From JAYPWI01 sp038135065 (GTDB lineage Bacteria > Actinomycetota > Acidimicrobiia > Acidimicrobiales > Poriferisodalaceae), in contig JAYPWI010000010.1 in the NCBI GenBank assembly GCA_038135065.1, positions 38,842-102,841 on the forward strand: 64,000 nt of DNA, in the 5' to 3' direction. The notes beneath the pieces were generated by a model, which was not told where the DNA came from, ran no database searches, and worked only from the letters and a program-made list of their open reading frames with translations. Shown here in pieces: positions 23,871 through 32,359 of the stretch. The position numbers were made by a program, and so were the translations under genes. Every line of letters begins with the position of its first letter. Position 1 is the stretch's first letter.

Positions 23871-25691
23871 CTAGGTGAACAGGTAGGCCTCGGGATCGGG
23901 GCCCCGGGTGTCGTCCCAGAACTCGAGCACCGACTTGGGAGCGATGGCCACCACCCTGTCCCGGTCACCCCGGTACCAGTTGTCGAAGGTGTCGAGACTC
24001 TGGACCAGTGAGGGCAGGCGGGCCAACAGGTCCTCCATGTAGGCGTCCATGGCCTCGGGGCGCACCTCCATGGTCGACGCCCCCCGGTCGAACATGGCCC
24101 GCAGGCACTCCACGATGTAGTGGACGTGGCACTCGGCGAACAGCATCCCGTTGCCCCCGTGGCCGAGCACACCGTTGGGCCCAGGGGTGATGAACAGATT
24201 GGGGCAGCCCGGCGCCGCGATGCCTTGGTAGGCCTCGGGGCGATCCCCCATTCGGGCCGTGATGTCCTCCCCGTCGCGTCCTGTGACCTCGATGGGCCAC
24301 AGCACCTTGTCGGCCTGGAAGCCCGTTGCATAGACCAGCACGTCGAGGTCATCGTGACCGGCGGTCGTCGTGATCCCCTCCGGTGTGATCTCGCGGATGG
24401 GTGAGGTCTCGAGGCGGACGTTGTCACGCCGGAGGGCCTGGTACCAACCGTTGTCCACGATCAACCGCTTGCCGTACGGCGGGAAGTTCGGGGTGCACTT
24501 CTCGAGCAGGTCAGGACGATCACCCACCTGGGTGTCGAGGTACTCGAGCAGGGTGGAACGGAACCGGTCGGCCAGGGCGTTCGCCGATCGGTCCAGGTGT
24601 TCCCAATCAGGATCGACCATGACCAAGGGGGTGACCCCGTCGCCGAACTTCCAGGACTCGCTGAATCGGTTCCATTCGCGGTAGGTGGGGACGGCGAAGA
24701 GGGCCTTCTCGAGCCCCTCGAGCCGCTTGCCGTATTTGGGGTGCTGCATCATCCAGGCTGCGCTGCGCTGGTAGACGACGAGCTCGCCCACCTGGGGGGC
24801 GAGGGCGGGGACGATCTGGTTGGCACTGGCGCCGCTGCCGATCACCCCGACCCGCTTTCCGGCAAGTTCGACGCTGTCGTCCCAGGTGGTGGAGTGCAAG
24901 GCCGGCCCGGCGAAGGACTCCCGACCAGCAATGTCGGGGTACTTGGCCACCCGGAGGATGCCCATAGCGGCAATGACGGCATGGTCGGTGAGGTGATCGA
25001 TCGCACCCGTGGTGCAATCCCGCAGGGTCACCTGCCAGGCTGCAGCGCCGGTGTCCCACTCCATTGCGACCACCTCGGTGTTGCAGCGCAGTCGTTCCCC
25101 CAGATTCGACGCGGCAGCCACATCGCTGACGTAACGCTGCAACTCGGGCTGATGGCTGAAGTGTTCGGGCCACTGTGGATCAGGGTCGAACGAGTAGGAG
25201 TAGAGCATCGACGGAGTGTCGACCCGGCAGCCGGGATACCGGTTCACGAACCACGTACCCCCTGGTTCGGCGTTGCGGTCCACGATGGTCACGTCGGTCA
25301 GCCCGAGCTGGTCGAGTACCCGACCGGCCAGCACACCGGTCACTCCGGCGCCGATCACCAGTACGTGGAACCCGGCCGGGGCCTGCAGCGGCTCCGGTTG
25401 GGGGATCGGACCGATACCGCACTGCTCACGGGCGATGGGGCCGTACTCGGGCGGGACCTCGGCCCCCACTGCGTGGTTCATGGCCGCCTGCAGCACCTCG
25501 TCCGAGGGGGGCACGGGTACCCGCTCACCGCTCAGAAAAGCAGGGAGGACCTCGGCGGCTCGGGCGTCGATGGCCTCCCGATCCCTCAGGTCGGGGACTG
25601 CGTGTGGGTCACCCGAGAGGTGGGTGACCACCGCAGCCAGGGTGCGCCGATCGGCGTGGGCGATGATCTCGGACAGTTCGTGCTGCGACAT
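23871..25691 (-). CDS. Flavin-containing Baeyer-Villiger-type monooxygenase
   Basis: A 606-residue NADPH/FAD monooxygenase. The first Rossmann motif VIGAGVTGVLAG (about 110-121) binds FAD, the second VIGSGASANQI (about 285) binds NADPH, and between them the Baeyer-Villiger fingerprint FxGxxxHxxxW is present as FAGPALHSTTW. The N-terminal 100 residues form the helical extension of the longer, cyclododecanone/steroid-type enzymes. It would insert oxygen beside a ketone to give an ester or lactone. ATG start with an AGGGGGG upstream. Convergent with the ketosynthase, divergent from the NIPSNAP gene. Confidence 0.93.
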   Translation of the reverse strand: MSQHELSEIIAHADRRTLAAVVTHLSGDPHAVPDLRDREAIDARAAEVLPAFLSGERVPVPPSDEVLQAAMNHAVGAEVPPEYGPIAREQCGIGPIPQPEPLQAPAGFHVLVIGAGVTGVLAGRVLDQLGLTDVTIVDRNAEPGGTWFVNRYPGCRVDTPSMLYSYSFDPDPQWPEHFSHQPELQRYVSDVAAASNLGERLRCNTEVVAMEWDTGAAAWQVTLRDCTTGAIDHLTDHAVIAAMGILRVAKYPDIAGRESFAGPALHSTTWDDSVELAGKRVGVIGSGASANQIVPALAPQVGELVVYQRSAAWMMQHPKYGKRLEGLEKALFAVPTYREWNRFSESWKFGDGVTPLVMVDPDWEHLDRSANALADRFRSTLLEYLDTQVGDRPDLLEKCTPNFPPYGKRLIVDNGWYQALRRDNVRLETSPIREITPEGITTTAGHDDLDVLVYATGFQADKVLWPIEVTGRDGEDITARMGDRPEAYQGIAAPGCPNLFITPGPNGVLGHGGNGMLFAECHVHYIVECLRAMFDRGASTMEVRPEAMDAYMEDLLARLPSLVQSLDTFDNWYRGDRDRVVAIAPKSVLEFWDDTRGPDPEAYLFT

Positions 25692-25781
25692 GGGCCCCCC
25701 TTGCTCGCCTCCACATCATGGATCATGGACCGGGTGTTCGTCCCTGCCCCGCACGAGCCGGTGTCGTCGAGACGGGATGGC

Positions 25782-25787
25782 TAGTGT
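25782..25787 (+). promoter_or_regulatory. -10 box of the NIPSNAP-type gene
   Basis: TAGTGT preceded by GGC; transcription predicted near 25794, with a 46-base leader ending in GAGGGGAG before the ATG at 25840. Confidence 0.45.
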
Positions 25788-25839
25788 CCCCGGCGAGGGT
25801 CGACCACCCCTGGTCGACGCCGTCGAGGGGAGTCCCGTC

Positions 25840-26160
25840 ATGCTGTTCGAGCTGCGTCGATACCGCTGCCATCCCGGTCAACGAGATCGCTGGGTCGAGA
25901 TGATGGAGACCGAGATCATCCCCTTCCAGGTGTCCAAGGGCATGGCCATCGTCGGCAGCTTCGTTGCCGAGGAAGATCCTGACATCTACATCTGGATCCG
26001 CCGCTTCGCCTCCGAGGAAGAGCGAGTCGCCCTCTACCAGGCCGTGTACGAGAGCGACACCTGGAAGAACGACATCGGACCACGCATTCCCGAATTGCTG
26101 GACCGAGAGAGCATCGAGGTGACCAGGTTGATCCCCACCCAGGTGTCGGCCATCAGTTGA
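25840..26160 (+). CDS. NIPSNAP family protein
   Basis: A 106-residue single ferredoxin-like alpha/beta domain: MLFELRRYRCHPGQRDRWVEMME, then VGSFVAEEDPDIYIWIRRF and a C-terminal strand. This is the dimeric alpha-beta barrel NIPSNAP pattern, with no known catalytic residues. Bacterial members often stand beside oxidoreductases and CoA-transferases of degradative clusters, as here. The ATG at 25840 has a good RBS and a promoter; the open frame upstream is not coding. Role unknown. Confidence 0.85.
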   Translation: MLFELRRYRCHPGQRDRWVEMMETEIIPFQVSKGMAIVGSFVAEEDPDIYIWIRRFASEEERVALYQAVYESDTWKNDIGPRIPELLDRESIEVTRLIPTQVSAIS

Positions 26161-26184
26161 CAGCCGGTCGGGGCGAACGCTGTC

Positions 26185-27192
26185 TCAGCTCGAAGCGGAC
26201 CCAGCAACCACGGCCAGGGACCACACCTTAGGCAGGCCCGACTCGACCGAGGTCCATTCGGCCCCGTCGCTCACCCGCCACACCTCACCGGTGTCGGTCC
26301 CCACGATCACCCCGCCCACCACGTCGGGGTCGACCACGAGGCCGTGGAAGTTGGCCGCCGAGGGCGAATGCGCTGCGTCCCCGAGGGACCTCCACGACCG
26401 ACCGTGATCGTCGGATCGGAACAAGGCCGCGTTCGCTCCCCCTGGATCCCCATGGTCGGAGAAGGCGGTGGGCGCACTGGCCACCGTGAGGCTGAAAGGG
26501 TCCCGCCGGTCGATGCACATGGGCCTCGAGTACCGGGGGGTGATCCCCTTCCAGGCGTAGTCCCAGCTCCGGCCGCCGTCGTCGGAGCGGAACACCCCGG
26601 CGTTGCCCTCGAGTTCCTCCGCCACGTGGTCGAACCGCCCGTACCCCGTCGACGCGAACAGCACGTCGCTCTCGGCGGGGGGGGCACACATCACGGGGAG
26701 GTCGGGATTGTCGCCTGGGAGGTCGACAGTCCAGGTCGCGCCACGGTCCTCGGTGCGGGCCACCCCGCCCACCTCGACGCCCACCCACATCCGATCCGGA
26801 TCAGCCTGGTCGATGACCATGGCCCTCGCCCGGCCGGGCAGCGGCGGGTCGAGGGGGATACACCAGCGAGCGGCTTCGGGCAGCTGGGCGAAGGCCTCAT
26901 TGGCCGTCCACGAGACGCCCCCGTCATCACTCCGCCACAGGCCAGCGGGCTGGGTCCCGGCAAACAGCACCCCGTCGGGGGCCTCCCGCAGGGTCCACAC
27001 CTGGTAGTCGGCCATGGCCGGCTCCGTCCAGGTGGCCCCACCGTCCTCGGAGCGGTAGAGCCCCGAACCGGTGCAGGCAAACACGGTCGAGCCGACCTCG
27101 CAGATCTCCCGCACATCGGCACTGTCCAGCACTCGGGTGGCCCCACTGGCCCCGAGCGCGTACACCCCTTCGGTCGTTCCGGCGAGCAACAT
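26185..27192 (-). CDS. Asp-box (BNR) beta-propeller protein
   Basis: A 335-residue predicted beta-propeller. Five Asp-box motifs of the type SxDxGxxW are visible: SEDGGATW, SDDGGVSW, TEDRGATW, SDDGGRSW and SDDHGRSW. There is no signal peptide with the ATG at 27192, which is favoured because of GGGGG upstream and a -10 box 26 bases away. Asp-boxes occur in sialidases, Vps10/sortilin and plant HCF136, but no sialidase active-site arginine triad is evident, so enzymatic activity is doubtful. Divergent from the CoA-transferase gene. Confidence 0.8.
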   Translation of the reverse strand: MLLAGTTEGVYALGASGATRVLDSADVREICEVGSTVFACTGSGLYRSEDGGATWTEPAMADYQVWTLREAPDGVLFAGTQPAGLWRSDDGGVSWTANEAFAQLPEAARWCIPLDPPLPGRARAMVIDQADPDRMWVGVEVGGVARTEDRGATWTVDLPGDNPDLPVMCAPPAESDVLFASTGYGRFDHVAEELEGNAGVFRSDDGGRSWDYAWKGITPRYSRPMCIDRRDPFSLTVASAPTAFSDHGDPGGANAALFRSDDHGRSWRSLGDAAHSPSAANFHGLVVDPDVVGGVIVGTDTGEVWRVSDGAEWTSVESGLPKVWSLAVVAGSASS

Positions 27193-27217
27193 GGCAGCCC
27201 CCTTGGTCGCTGACCGG

Positions 27218-27223
27218 ATCGTA
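27218..27223 (-). promoter_or_regulatory. -10 box of the Asp-box propeller gene
   Basis: TACGAT on the minus strand; transcription predicted near 27211 and a 19-base leader with GGGGG. Confidence 0.4.
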
Positions 27224-27311
27224 TCGGCCCATTCCCGGCCCTGTCTGGCCGATGGCCACGACCTGCCGGTGGCATGCTGGAGCGCCGATCGGGGAACCAA
27301 ACGGGGGCGAC

Positions 27312-28541
27312 GTGACCGAGCACACCAACGAAGACCTGGCGTTCCTGTCCGGTATCCGGGTTCTCGACTTCACCCAGTACCTGGCCGGTCCGTCCTGTAC
27401 GCGCCTGATGGCCGAATTGGGAGCCGAGGTCATCAAGGTCGAAGCGGCCCCCGGCGGTGACCCCACCAGGACGCGAGTACCCGCCGTGAACGGGCGGGCC
27501 GGGCTCTTCGTCCAGCAGAACCGGGGGAAGCGCAGCCTGGCCGTGGACCTGGGGCGGCCCGAGGGCCTGGCCCTGGTGAAGGACCTCGTACGGCACGTCG
27601 ATGTCGTGGTGGAGAACGCCACCCCAGGGGTCATGGCCCGAAAGGGACTGGGCTACGACGACCTGGCAGCCATCAACCCCGCCATCGTCATGGCCTCGGT
27701 CTCGGGCTTCGGTCAGGACGGCCCCTACAGCGACCGTCGCTCGTTCGACTTCATCGCCCAGGCCATGACGGGCATGATGCACATGACCGGCGAACCTGAC
27801 GGCCCCCCGTACTTCGTCGGGGTGGGGATCGCAGACACCAACGCCGGGGTCCATGCCTTCGCCGGGATCGGCTACGCCCTGCTCCGCCGGGAACGGACCG
27901 GCCGCGGGGCTCACGTGGACGTGGCGATGACCGACGCCATGTTCCACATGCACGAGTTCTCCGTCCAGGCCTCGTCCATCACCGGTGATCGCTCCCTGCC
28001 CCTACGACAGGGTCGGCACTACCAGCCGGCGGCCCCCGCAGGGTCGTTCCGCTCCCCCGATGGATGGATCGTCATGTTGTGCACCGATCAGCAGGTGCAG
28101 TACCTGTGGAAAGCGATGGGTCGGGTCGAATTGGCCGAGGATCCGCGATTCGCAACCAACGAGGCCCGGGTGGCGCACCGGGACGAGCTGACCGCCGTCA
28201 TCGAGGAATGGATGGCCGGCTTCGACGACGACGCCTCAGTGCTCGACGCACTGGCCGCGGCCGGCGTGCCTTCCGGACCGGTCATGAGCCCGGCCGACGC
28301 CGTCGACCACCCCCACTTCACCGCTCGGGGCACGGTGCGGACCATCAGCGACCCGTTCATCGGCAGCTTCCACGCCCCTGGCTTTCCCATCCACTACGAC
28401 GGCCACGCGATTGCCCCCGATCTCGTGGCCCCCTGCCTGGGCGAACACAACGAACCCATCCTGCGGGAGCTGCTGGGGTGGACCCCCGAGCAGGTCGCGA
28501 CAGCCCAGCAGGCGGGTGTGATCGTGTCGGCCGACCGCTGA
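27312..28541 (+). CDS. CaiB/BaiF family III CoA-transferase
   Basis: A 409-residue CoA-transferase that moves CoA between carboxylic acids. The N-terminus GIRVLDFTQYLAGPSCTRLMAELGAEVIKVE is abbreviated here by its features: FTQYLAGP and GAEVIKVE are the family hallmarks, followed by QQNRGKRSLAVDL with the CoA-contacting residues and VDVAMTDAMF at the active-site region. The GTG at 27312 follows GGGGGCGAC; a longer frame begins at 27252. It probably activates an acid made by the neighbouring oxygenases. Convergent with the second Rieske gene. Confidence 0.93.
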   Translation: MTEHTNEDLAFLSGIRVLDFTQYLAGPSCTRLMAELGAEVIKVEAAPGGDPTRTRVPAVNGRAGLFVQQNRGKRSLAVDLGRPEGLALVKDLVRHVDVVVENATPGVMARKGLGYDDLAAINPAIVMASVSGFGQDGPYSDRRSFDFIAQAMTGMMHMTGEPDGPPYFVGVGIADTNAGVHAFAGIGYALLRRERTGRGAHVDVAMTDAMFHMHEFSVQASSITGDRSLPLRQGRHYQPAAPAGSFRSPDGWIVMLCTDQQVQYLWKAMGRVELAEDPRFATNEARVAHRDELTAVIEEWMAGFDDDASVLDALAAAGVPSGPVMSPADAVDHPHFTARGTVRTISDPFIGSFHAPGFPIHYDGHAIAPDLVAPCLGEHNEPILRELLGWTPEQVATAQQAGVIVSADR

Positions 28542-28563
28542 GCCGGTCGAGTCGGGGCCCTTT

Positions 28564-29880
28564 CTATGACGCGGGCAGGGGGTTCCCCGGCCGCTCCATG
28601 ACCTGAGTCTGGGCCTGGTAGGCGTCACGCCAGTCGATCTCGTCGGGAGCGAGGAAGAACCCACTCCGGGCCTCTCGGAAGATCTCTGGGCGGTCGACCC
28701 CGGGCGGTGGCGTCCCGTTGTCCCGGAAGTCTCGTGCCGCGTCGAGCAGGCGCCGCCGGGTGGTGGCGATCATCTGGTCGGAGACGGTGAGGTGCTCGAA
28801 GTCGAAGTCGGTGACGGGCCCCATGGACTCGGTCACCGCCTGGTCCTGGAGGTGGATGTCGGCGATCCCGGTGAAGATGCGCCCTTCTCGCTGAGCCTGG
28901 CGGTCGATGCCCCAGTCGTCGGACTCGTTGTGACGGACCCGCCACCGACCGAACCAGTCGGTGGAGCGCTCGACGTAGTCGTTGCGCAGCTGCAGGCCTT
29001 CGATGGGGCTCCCGTCGGCCATGGTGGGCTCGACCCCCTCGGTCATCCCCGTCCACATCACGTTCATGAACATGGTGTGGTGGTCGTCCAGCGGTACCCA
29101 GGCCCGGGCGTGGACATGGGTGTTGAAGGTTCCCTGTGGTTGCTGGGTCCAGAAGGGGAACATGAAGTTGGCGAAACGCCAATAGGTCGTGTCGGGGCCC
29201 CCGTCCCGGAAGGCTGCATAGGAGGCCCCCCAGTCGGTGGTGGTGGTGTGATACGCCGGCGCCCGGTTGGTGACCGTGTGGTAGAGCGGGTTGTCGGTGG
29301 TGAGGTCCTCGGGCTGCACGTGGCCCACGTGGAGGAACCCGAAGTGGGAGGTGTCGATGTCGCCTTCGAGGGCCTGCAGCCAGTTGCAGTCTCGGAGGAC
29401 GGGTTCGATGACCGTCTCGCCCTCGGGCACCATGGCCACTTCGAGCTGAGGCAGGGGTGGGGGTGTCTCCCGAGGTCCCATGTAGACCCAGAACAGACCG
29501 GCCCGCTCCTGCACCGGGTAGGCCTTGGCCCTGATCTTGTCGCGGAAGTTCTCCTGGTTGGGCACGTTGGGCATATCGACACAGGTGCCGTCGGCCGAGA
29601 ACTTCCAGCCGTGGTACACGCAGCGGATGCCGTCGTCCTCGTTGCGGCCTAGGAACAGCGATGCACAGCGGTGGGGACAGCGCTGGTCCATCACCCCGAT
29701 CCGTCCCCCGCTGTCTCGGAAGGCGATCAGTTTTTCACCCAACAGCGCCAGCCGCATGGGGTCGCCATCGGGCTCGAGTTCCGATGACAGTCCGGCCGGG
29801 ATCCAGTACTGGCGCATGAACTCGCCCATCAGGGTGCCCGGCCCGACCTGGGTCAACTCGAAGAACGCGCTCTCTCCCAC
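28564..29880 (-). CDS. Rieske ring-hydroxylating oxygenase, alpha subunit (second copy)
   Basis: A 438-residue oxygenase similar in layout to the one at 15683 but clearly divergent. Rieske ligands are in CPHRCASLFLGRN and CVYHGW (about 67-90); the mononuclear iron motif is DIDTSHFGFLHVGH at about 185. Segments such as WIPAGLSSELEPDGDPMRL and GPRETPPPLP resemble phthalate 4,5-dioxygenase-type proteins. The GTG at 29880 has GGGAGG just upstream and a promoter; the frame continues to 30006 without similarity. As with the first copy, no reductase component is adjacent. Confidence 0.92.
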   Translation of the reverse strand: MGESAFFELTQVGPGTLMGEFMRQYWIPAGLSSELEPDGDPMRLALLGEKLIAFRDSGGRIGVMDQRCPHRCASLFLGRNEDDGIRCVYHGWKFSADGTCVDMPNVPNQENFRDKIRAKAYPVQERAGLFWVYMGPRETPPPLPQLEVAMVPEGETVIEPVLRDCNWLQALEGDIDTSHFGFLHVGHVQPEDLTTDNPLYHTVTNRAPAYHTTTTDWGASYAAFRDGGPDTTYWRFANFMFPFWTQQPQGTFNTHVHARAWVPLDDHHTMFMNVMWTGMTEGVEPTMADGSPIEGLQLRNDYVERSTDWFGRWRVRHNESDDWGIDRQAQREGRIFTGIADIHLQDQAVTESMGPVTDFDFEHLTVSDQMIATTRRRLLDAARDFRDNGTPPPGVDRPEIFREARSGFFLAPDEIDWRDAYQAQTQVMERPGNPLPAS

Positions 29881-29909
29881 GGGTCCTCCCCCGGTCGTCT
29901 GTCGGCCCG

Positions 29910-29915
29910 ACGCTA
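29910..29915 (-). promoter_or_regulatory. -10 box of the second Rieske gene
   Basis: TAGCGT on the minus strand, preceded by GGC; predicted start near 29903 and a 23-base leader with GGGGGAGGA. Confidence 0.5.
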
Positions 29916-29989
29916 GCCCGTGACCGTGGTCGGCTTCCCCCGTGGCGGGTACGGGCAGGGCCGGAGTTCCTGCAACCCCACCTCCCTGG

Positions 29990-29995
29990 TACCGT
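29990..29995 (+). promoter_or_regulatory. -10 box of tRNA-Thr
   Basis: TACCGT preceded by GG, 12 bases before the mature 5' end of the tRNA. Transcription predicted near 30002. Confidence 0.45.
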
Positions 29996-30007
29996 GACCG
30001 GTTCACC

Positions 30008-30082
30008 GCCCGAGTAGCTCAGTGGCAGAGCGGCTCTCTCGTAAAGAGCAGGTCGTGGGTTCAATCCCCACCTCGGGCTCCA
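30008..30082 (+). tRNA. tRNA-Thr, anticodon CGT, with encoded CCA
   Basis: A 75-base cloverleaf folds cleanly: acceptor GCCCGAG/CTCGGGC, D stem GCTC/GAGC, anticodon stem GCTCT/AGAGC with loop CTCGTAA (anticodon CGT, reading ACG), a five-base variable loop, and T stem GTGGG/CCCAC with loop TTCAATC. CCA is encoded at 30080-30082 after discriminator T. Flanked by its own promoter and divergent from the Rieske gene. Confidence 0.97.
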
Positions 30083-30136
30083 CTGGTCGGCGCGCTGTGG
30101 AGCCGCTTCGGTCACAACATCGTGCTGCTGCGACCG

Positions 30137-30628
30137 TCAGGCGCCGGGCGGGTCACCATCACGAGAGCGCTTGCGTCGGCGGTCCCTGTAGTCCTCCTGC
30201 CAGGCCTCCACATCCTCGAGCCACCGCTGATGTTCGGCATCCTCGAGTTGGTGCCGCAAGGCATCTGCGTGGCGTTCCTCCACTGCACGACGTTCTCGGG
30301 CTCGACGCTCTTTGGCCTCTCGAGCCTCCCGTTGTCGGCGGGCAGCCTGCTGCCGGGCGCGCTGACGCGCTGCGCTGTGGGGTGTGCTCTTGGATGCCCA
30401 CTGTTTGATCACCTGCTGGCGATATTCCCGCCGTTGCTGGTCCTTTCGCTCACCCCAGGCCTGACCCCGGGCTGTGCGCCGGTACACAGCCTCGACTCGC
30501 GGACCGATGAAGCTCGAATACAGCCAGAGACCGAGCGCAACGAAACCACCGAGAGCGAACAGGCCGCCGATCAGCGACGGCGATTCTGTGCTGTGGTCGG
30601 CCAGCACGGTGAAGCCGGGAGCAATCAT
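30137..30628 (-). CDS. Membrane-anchored coiled-coil protein of unknown function
   Basis: A 163-residue protein with one transmembrane helix at about residues 18-40 (GGLFALGGFVALGLWLYSSF) followed by a long, highly charged helical region rich in Arg, Glu and Ala (RQREAREAKERRARERR), probably a cytoplasmic coiled coil. I recognise no family. The ATG at 30628 has no properly spaced RBS; a GTG at 30607 is an alternative. It lies 61 bases downstream of holB on the same strand, so it may be at the end of the tmk-holB transcript. Confidence 0.6.
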   Translation of the reverse strand: MIAPGFTVLADHSTESPSLIGGLFALGGFVALGLWLYSSFIGPRVEAVYRRTARGQAWGERKDQQRREYRQQVIKQWASKSTPHSAARQRARQQAARRQREAREAKERRARERRAVEERHADALRHQLEDAEHQRWLEDVEAWQEDYRDRRRKRSRDGDPPGA

Positions 30629-30689
30629 TCCCCTTGTACTACCCCGCCCATGTGACACCGGTCGTCCCTGCCGTACCAGCCGGCCCGGC

Positions 30690-31748
30690 TCATCGGGCCA
30701 GGGTCCGACCGATCCCGAAAAGGAGGCGTTGCAACAAGAGGCGCTCATTGGGGTTCCGACGCAGCGCGTGGCCTGCGTCGAGCACCGCCTGTAGGGCCAC
30801 TGCTCCGGCACCCACATCGATCGAGCCGCTGGCCAGCCCATCACGCACCGTGCCGCCGAGGGCAGAGAGGCCCAGCAGGAGTTCGTCGGTCCGAAGGCGT
30901 CGCAGTTCGCGCTTGTGCCGCTCGAGTACTCCGTTCCGGCCCAATCCTCGCTCCCCGAATCGCTCGGCACGCTCGTCGAGAGCAACCAGCTCAGCCGAAT
31001 GTCGCGCTTCGAGAGGGGCTGCTGCATCGGCAATCGCGCCCAACACCGCATCCGTTGCAGCAGTTGCAGCTGCCCCCGTGCCATCGAGGACCGCAGGGAG
31101 TTGTCGCCATCGTTCCCATCGCTCGGCGACCGCCTCATCGGTAGCCAACAGCTCTGCACGGTCGAGCGATCCGCCAGAGACATGAGCGATCAGTTGAGCC
31201 CGCTCACGGTCCACACCCATCGCCACCAGGCCCTCGACGATGGCGTCGAGGGCGACGGCTCCGAACTCGATGACGGTGCAACGGGATGCGATGGTGATCA
31301 GATCCCGAGAGATTTCGTCGGCCACGAGAACGAACACGGTGGCCGCGGGCGGCTCCTCGATGGCCTTGAGCAACATTGGCCCCGCGTCGCGCACCAGATG
31401 CATGTCGGGCAGGAGCAGCACCTTCACCCTGGCCTCCAGCGGAGAGGTCAACGAGCTGCGGACAGCCATACGGGCCTGATCGGCGGTGATGAACGGGCCT
31501 TCGCGCTCGATCACGACGAGATCTGGATGCTCTTCGACAGCCGCCAAGCGACGATGGCGCTCCCGCCCATCGGGATCCCGAGCGCCCAGCAGCTCTCCAG
31601 CGAACAGGGTGGCTGCCCGTCGGACCCCCGAGCCCGCCGGACCCACCAACAGGTAGGCGGGGACCGGCGTCTCAACGGCGGCCCGCAGCCTGGCAACCGC
31701 CGACGGCTGACCCACCACGGACCCGAGAGGATCCTTCAGATCGGTCAC
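30690..31748 (-). CDS. holB: DNA polymerase III delta' subunit
   Basis: A clamp-loader subunit; 352 residues. The N-terminal AAA+ fold is recognised from VVGQPSAVARLRAAVE, a Walker A-like LLVGPAGSGVRRAA in which GK is replaced by GV (delta' subunits need not bind ATP), VKVLLLPDMHLVRDAGPMLLKAIEEPP and an SRC motif (IASRCTVIEF). The usual zinc cysteines are not obvious. GTG at 31748 overlaps the tmk stop as GTGA, preferred over an ATG at 31763. The order tmk-holB is typical of bacteria. Confidence 0.9.
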   Translation of the reverse strand: MTDLKDPLGSVVGQPSAVARLRAAVETPVPAYLLVGPAGSGVRRAATLFAGELLGARDPDGRERHRRLAAVEEHPDLVVIEREGPFITADQARMAVRSSLTSPLEARVKVLLLPDMHLVRDAGPMLLKAIEEPPAATVFVLVADEISRDLITIASRCTVIEFGAVALDAIVEGLVAMGVDRERAQLIAHVSGGSLDRAELLATDEAVAERWERWRQLPAVLDGTGAAATAATDAVLGAIADAAAPLEARHSAELVALDERAERFGERGLGRNGVLERHKRELRRLRTDELLLGLSALGGTVRDGLASGSIDVGAGAVALQAVLDAGHALRRNPNERLLLQRLLFGIGRTLAR

Positions 31749-32359
31749 CGGGCGTCCATCCACGCCGACCAGGCCGCCCAGACGAGCTCGGCGACCGCAG
31801 CGACGTCACCCGATCCGTCCACCACCACCCAGCGCTCAGGATCCGCTGCCGCCAGTTCCCCGAACCCGGCGTGCACGCGCTGGGCGAACAAGGCAGGTTC
31901 TCGCTCCAAACGGTCACGGTCGTCACCCAAACGATCGTCTGCGTCCACGACGGGCACGTCGAGCAGCACGACCAGGTCTGGCAAGACACCTCGGCTCGCC
32001 CACCTCACCAGGTCGAGAAGTTCGTCGAGCGATTGGCCCCGGCCGTAGCCCTGATAGGCAAGGGTCGAACCATAGGACCGGTCGGTGACCACATGGCGGC
32101 CGGACGCCAGCGCCGGCTCGACGACCTCGGCCACGTGCTGGGCTCGATCTGCAGCGAACAGCAATGCCTCGGCGCGATCTGACGGCACCGGGCCATCACC
32201 CAGCAGCATGTCCCTGATCTGTCGACCCAATGCCGTCCCCCCGGGTTCGCGAGTGAGGACTGCGCCCAGCCGGGCGGCGAGCAACTCGGCCTGGGTGGAC
32301 TTGCCCGACGCCTCCCAGCCCTCCAACGCGACGTAGACCCCGCGTTGCGCGCTGCTCAC
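31745..32359 (-). CDS. tmk: Thymidylate kinase
   Basis: Phosphorylates dTMP to dTDP. The 204-residue product has the P-loop LEGWEASGKST at about 12-22, the DRx motif as TDRSYGSTLAYQGYGRG (about 93-109; the usual Tyr after DR is Ser-Tyr here), and TREPGGT. The P-loop has Glu-Ala where many enzymes have Asp-Gly, but the lysine and serine are kept. The GTG overlaps the upstream MFS stop as GTGA. Order MFS-tmk-holB. Confidence 0.93.
   Translation of the reverse strand: MSSAQRGVYVALEGWEASGKSTQAELLAARLGAVLTREPGGTALGRQIRDMLLGDGPVPSDRAEALLFAADRAQHVAEVVEPALASGRHVVTDRSYGSTLAYQGYGRGQSLDELLDLVRWASRGVLPDLVVLLDVPVVDADDRLGDDRDRLEREPALFAQRVHAGFGELAAADPERWVVVDGSGDVAAVAELVWAAWSAWMDAR

Noticed and set aside
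15683..29880. Horizontally acquired island bounded by a tRNA
   Set aside because: The tRNA-Thr at 30008 has no adjacent integrase or direct repeat of its 3' end, and base composition looks like that of the neighbours.
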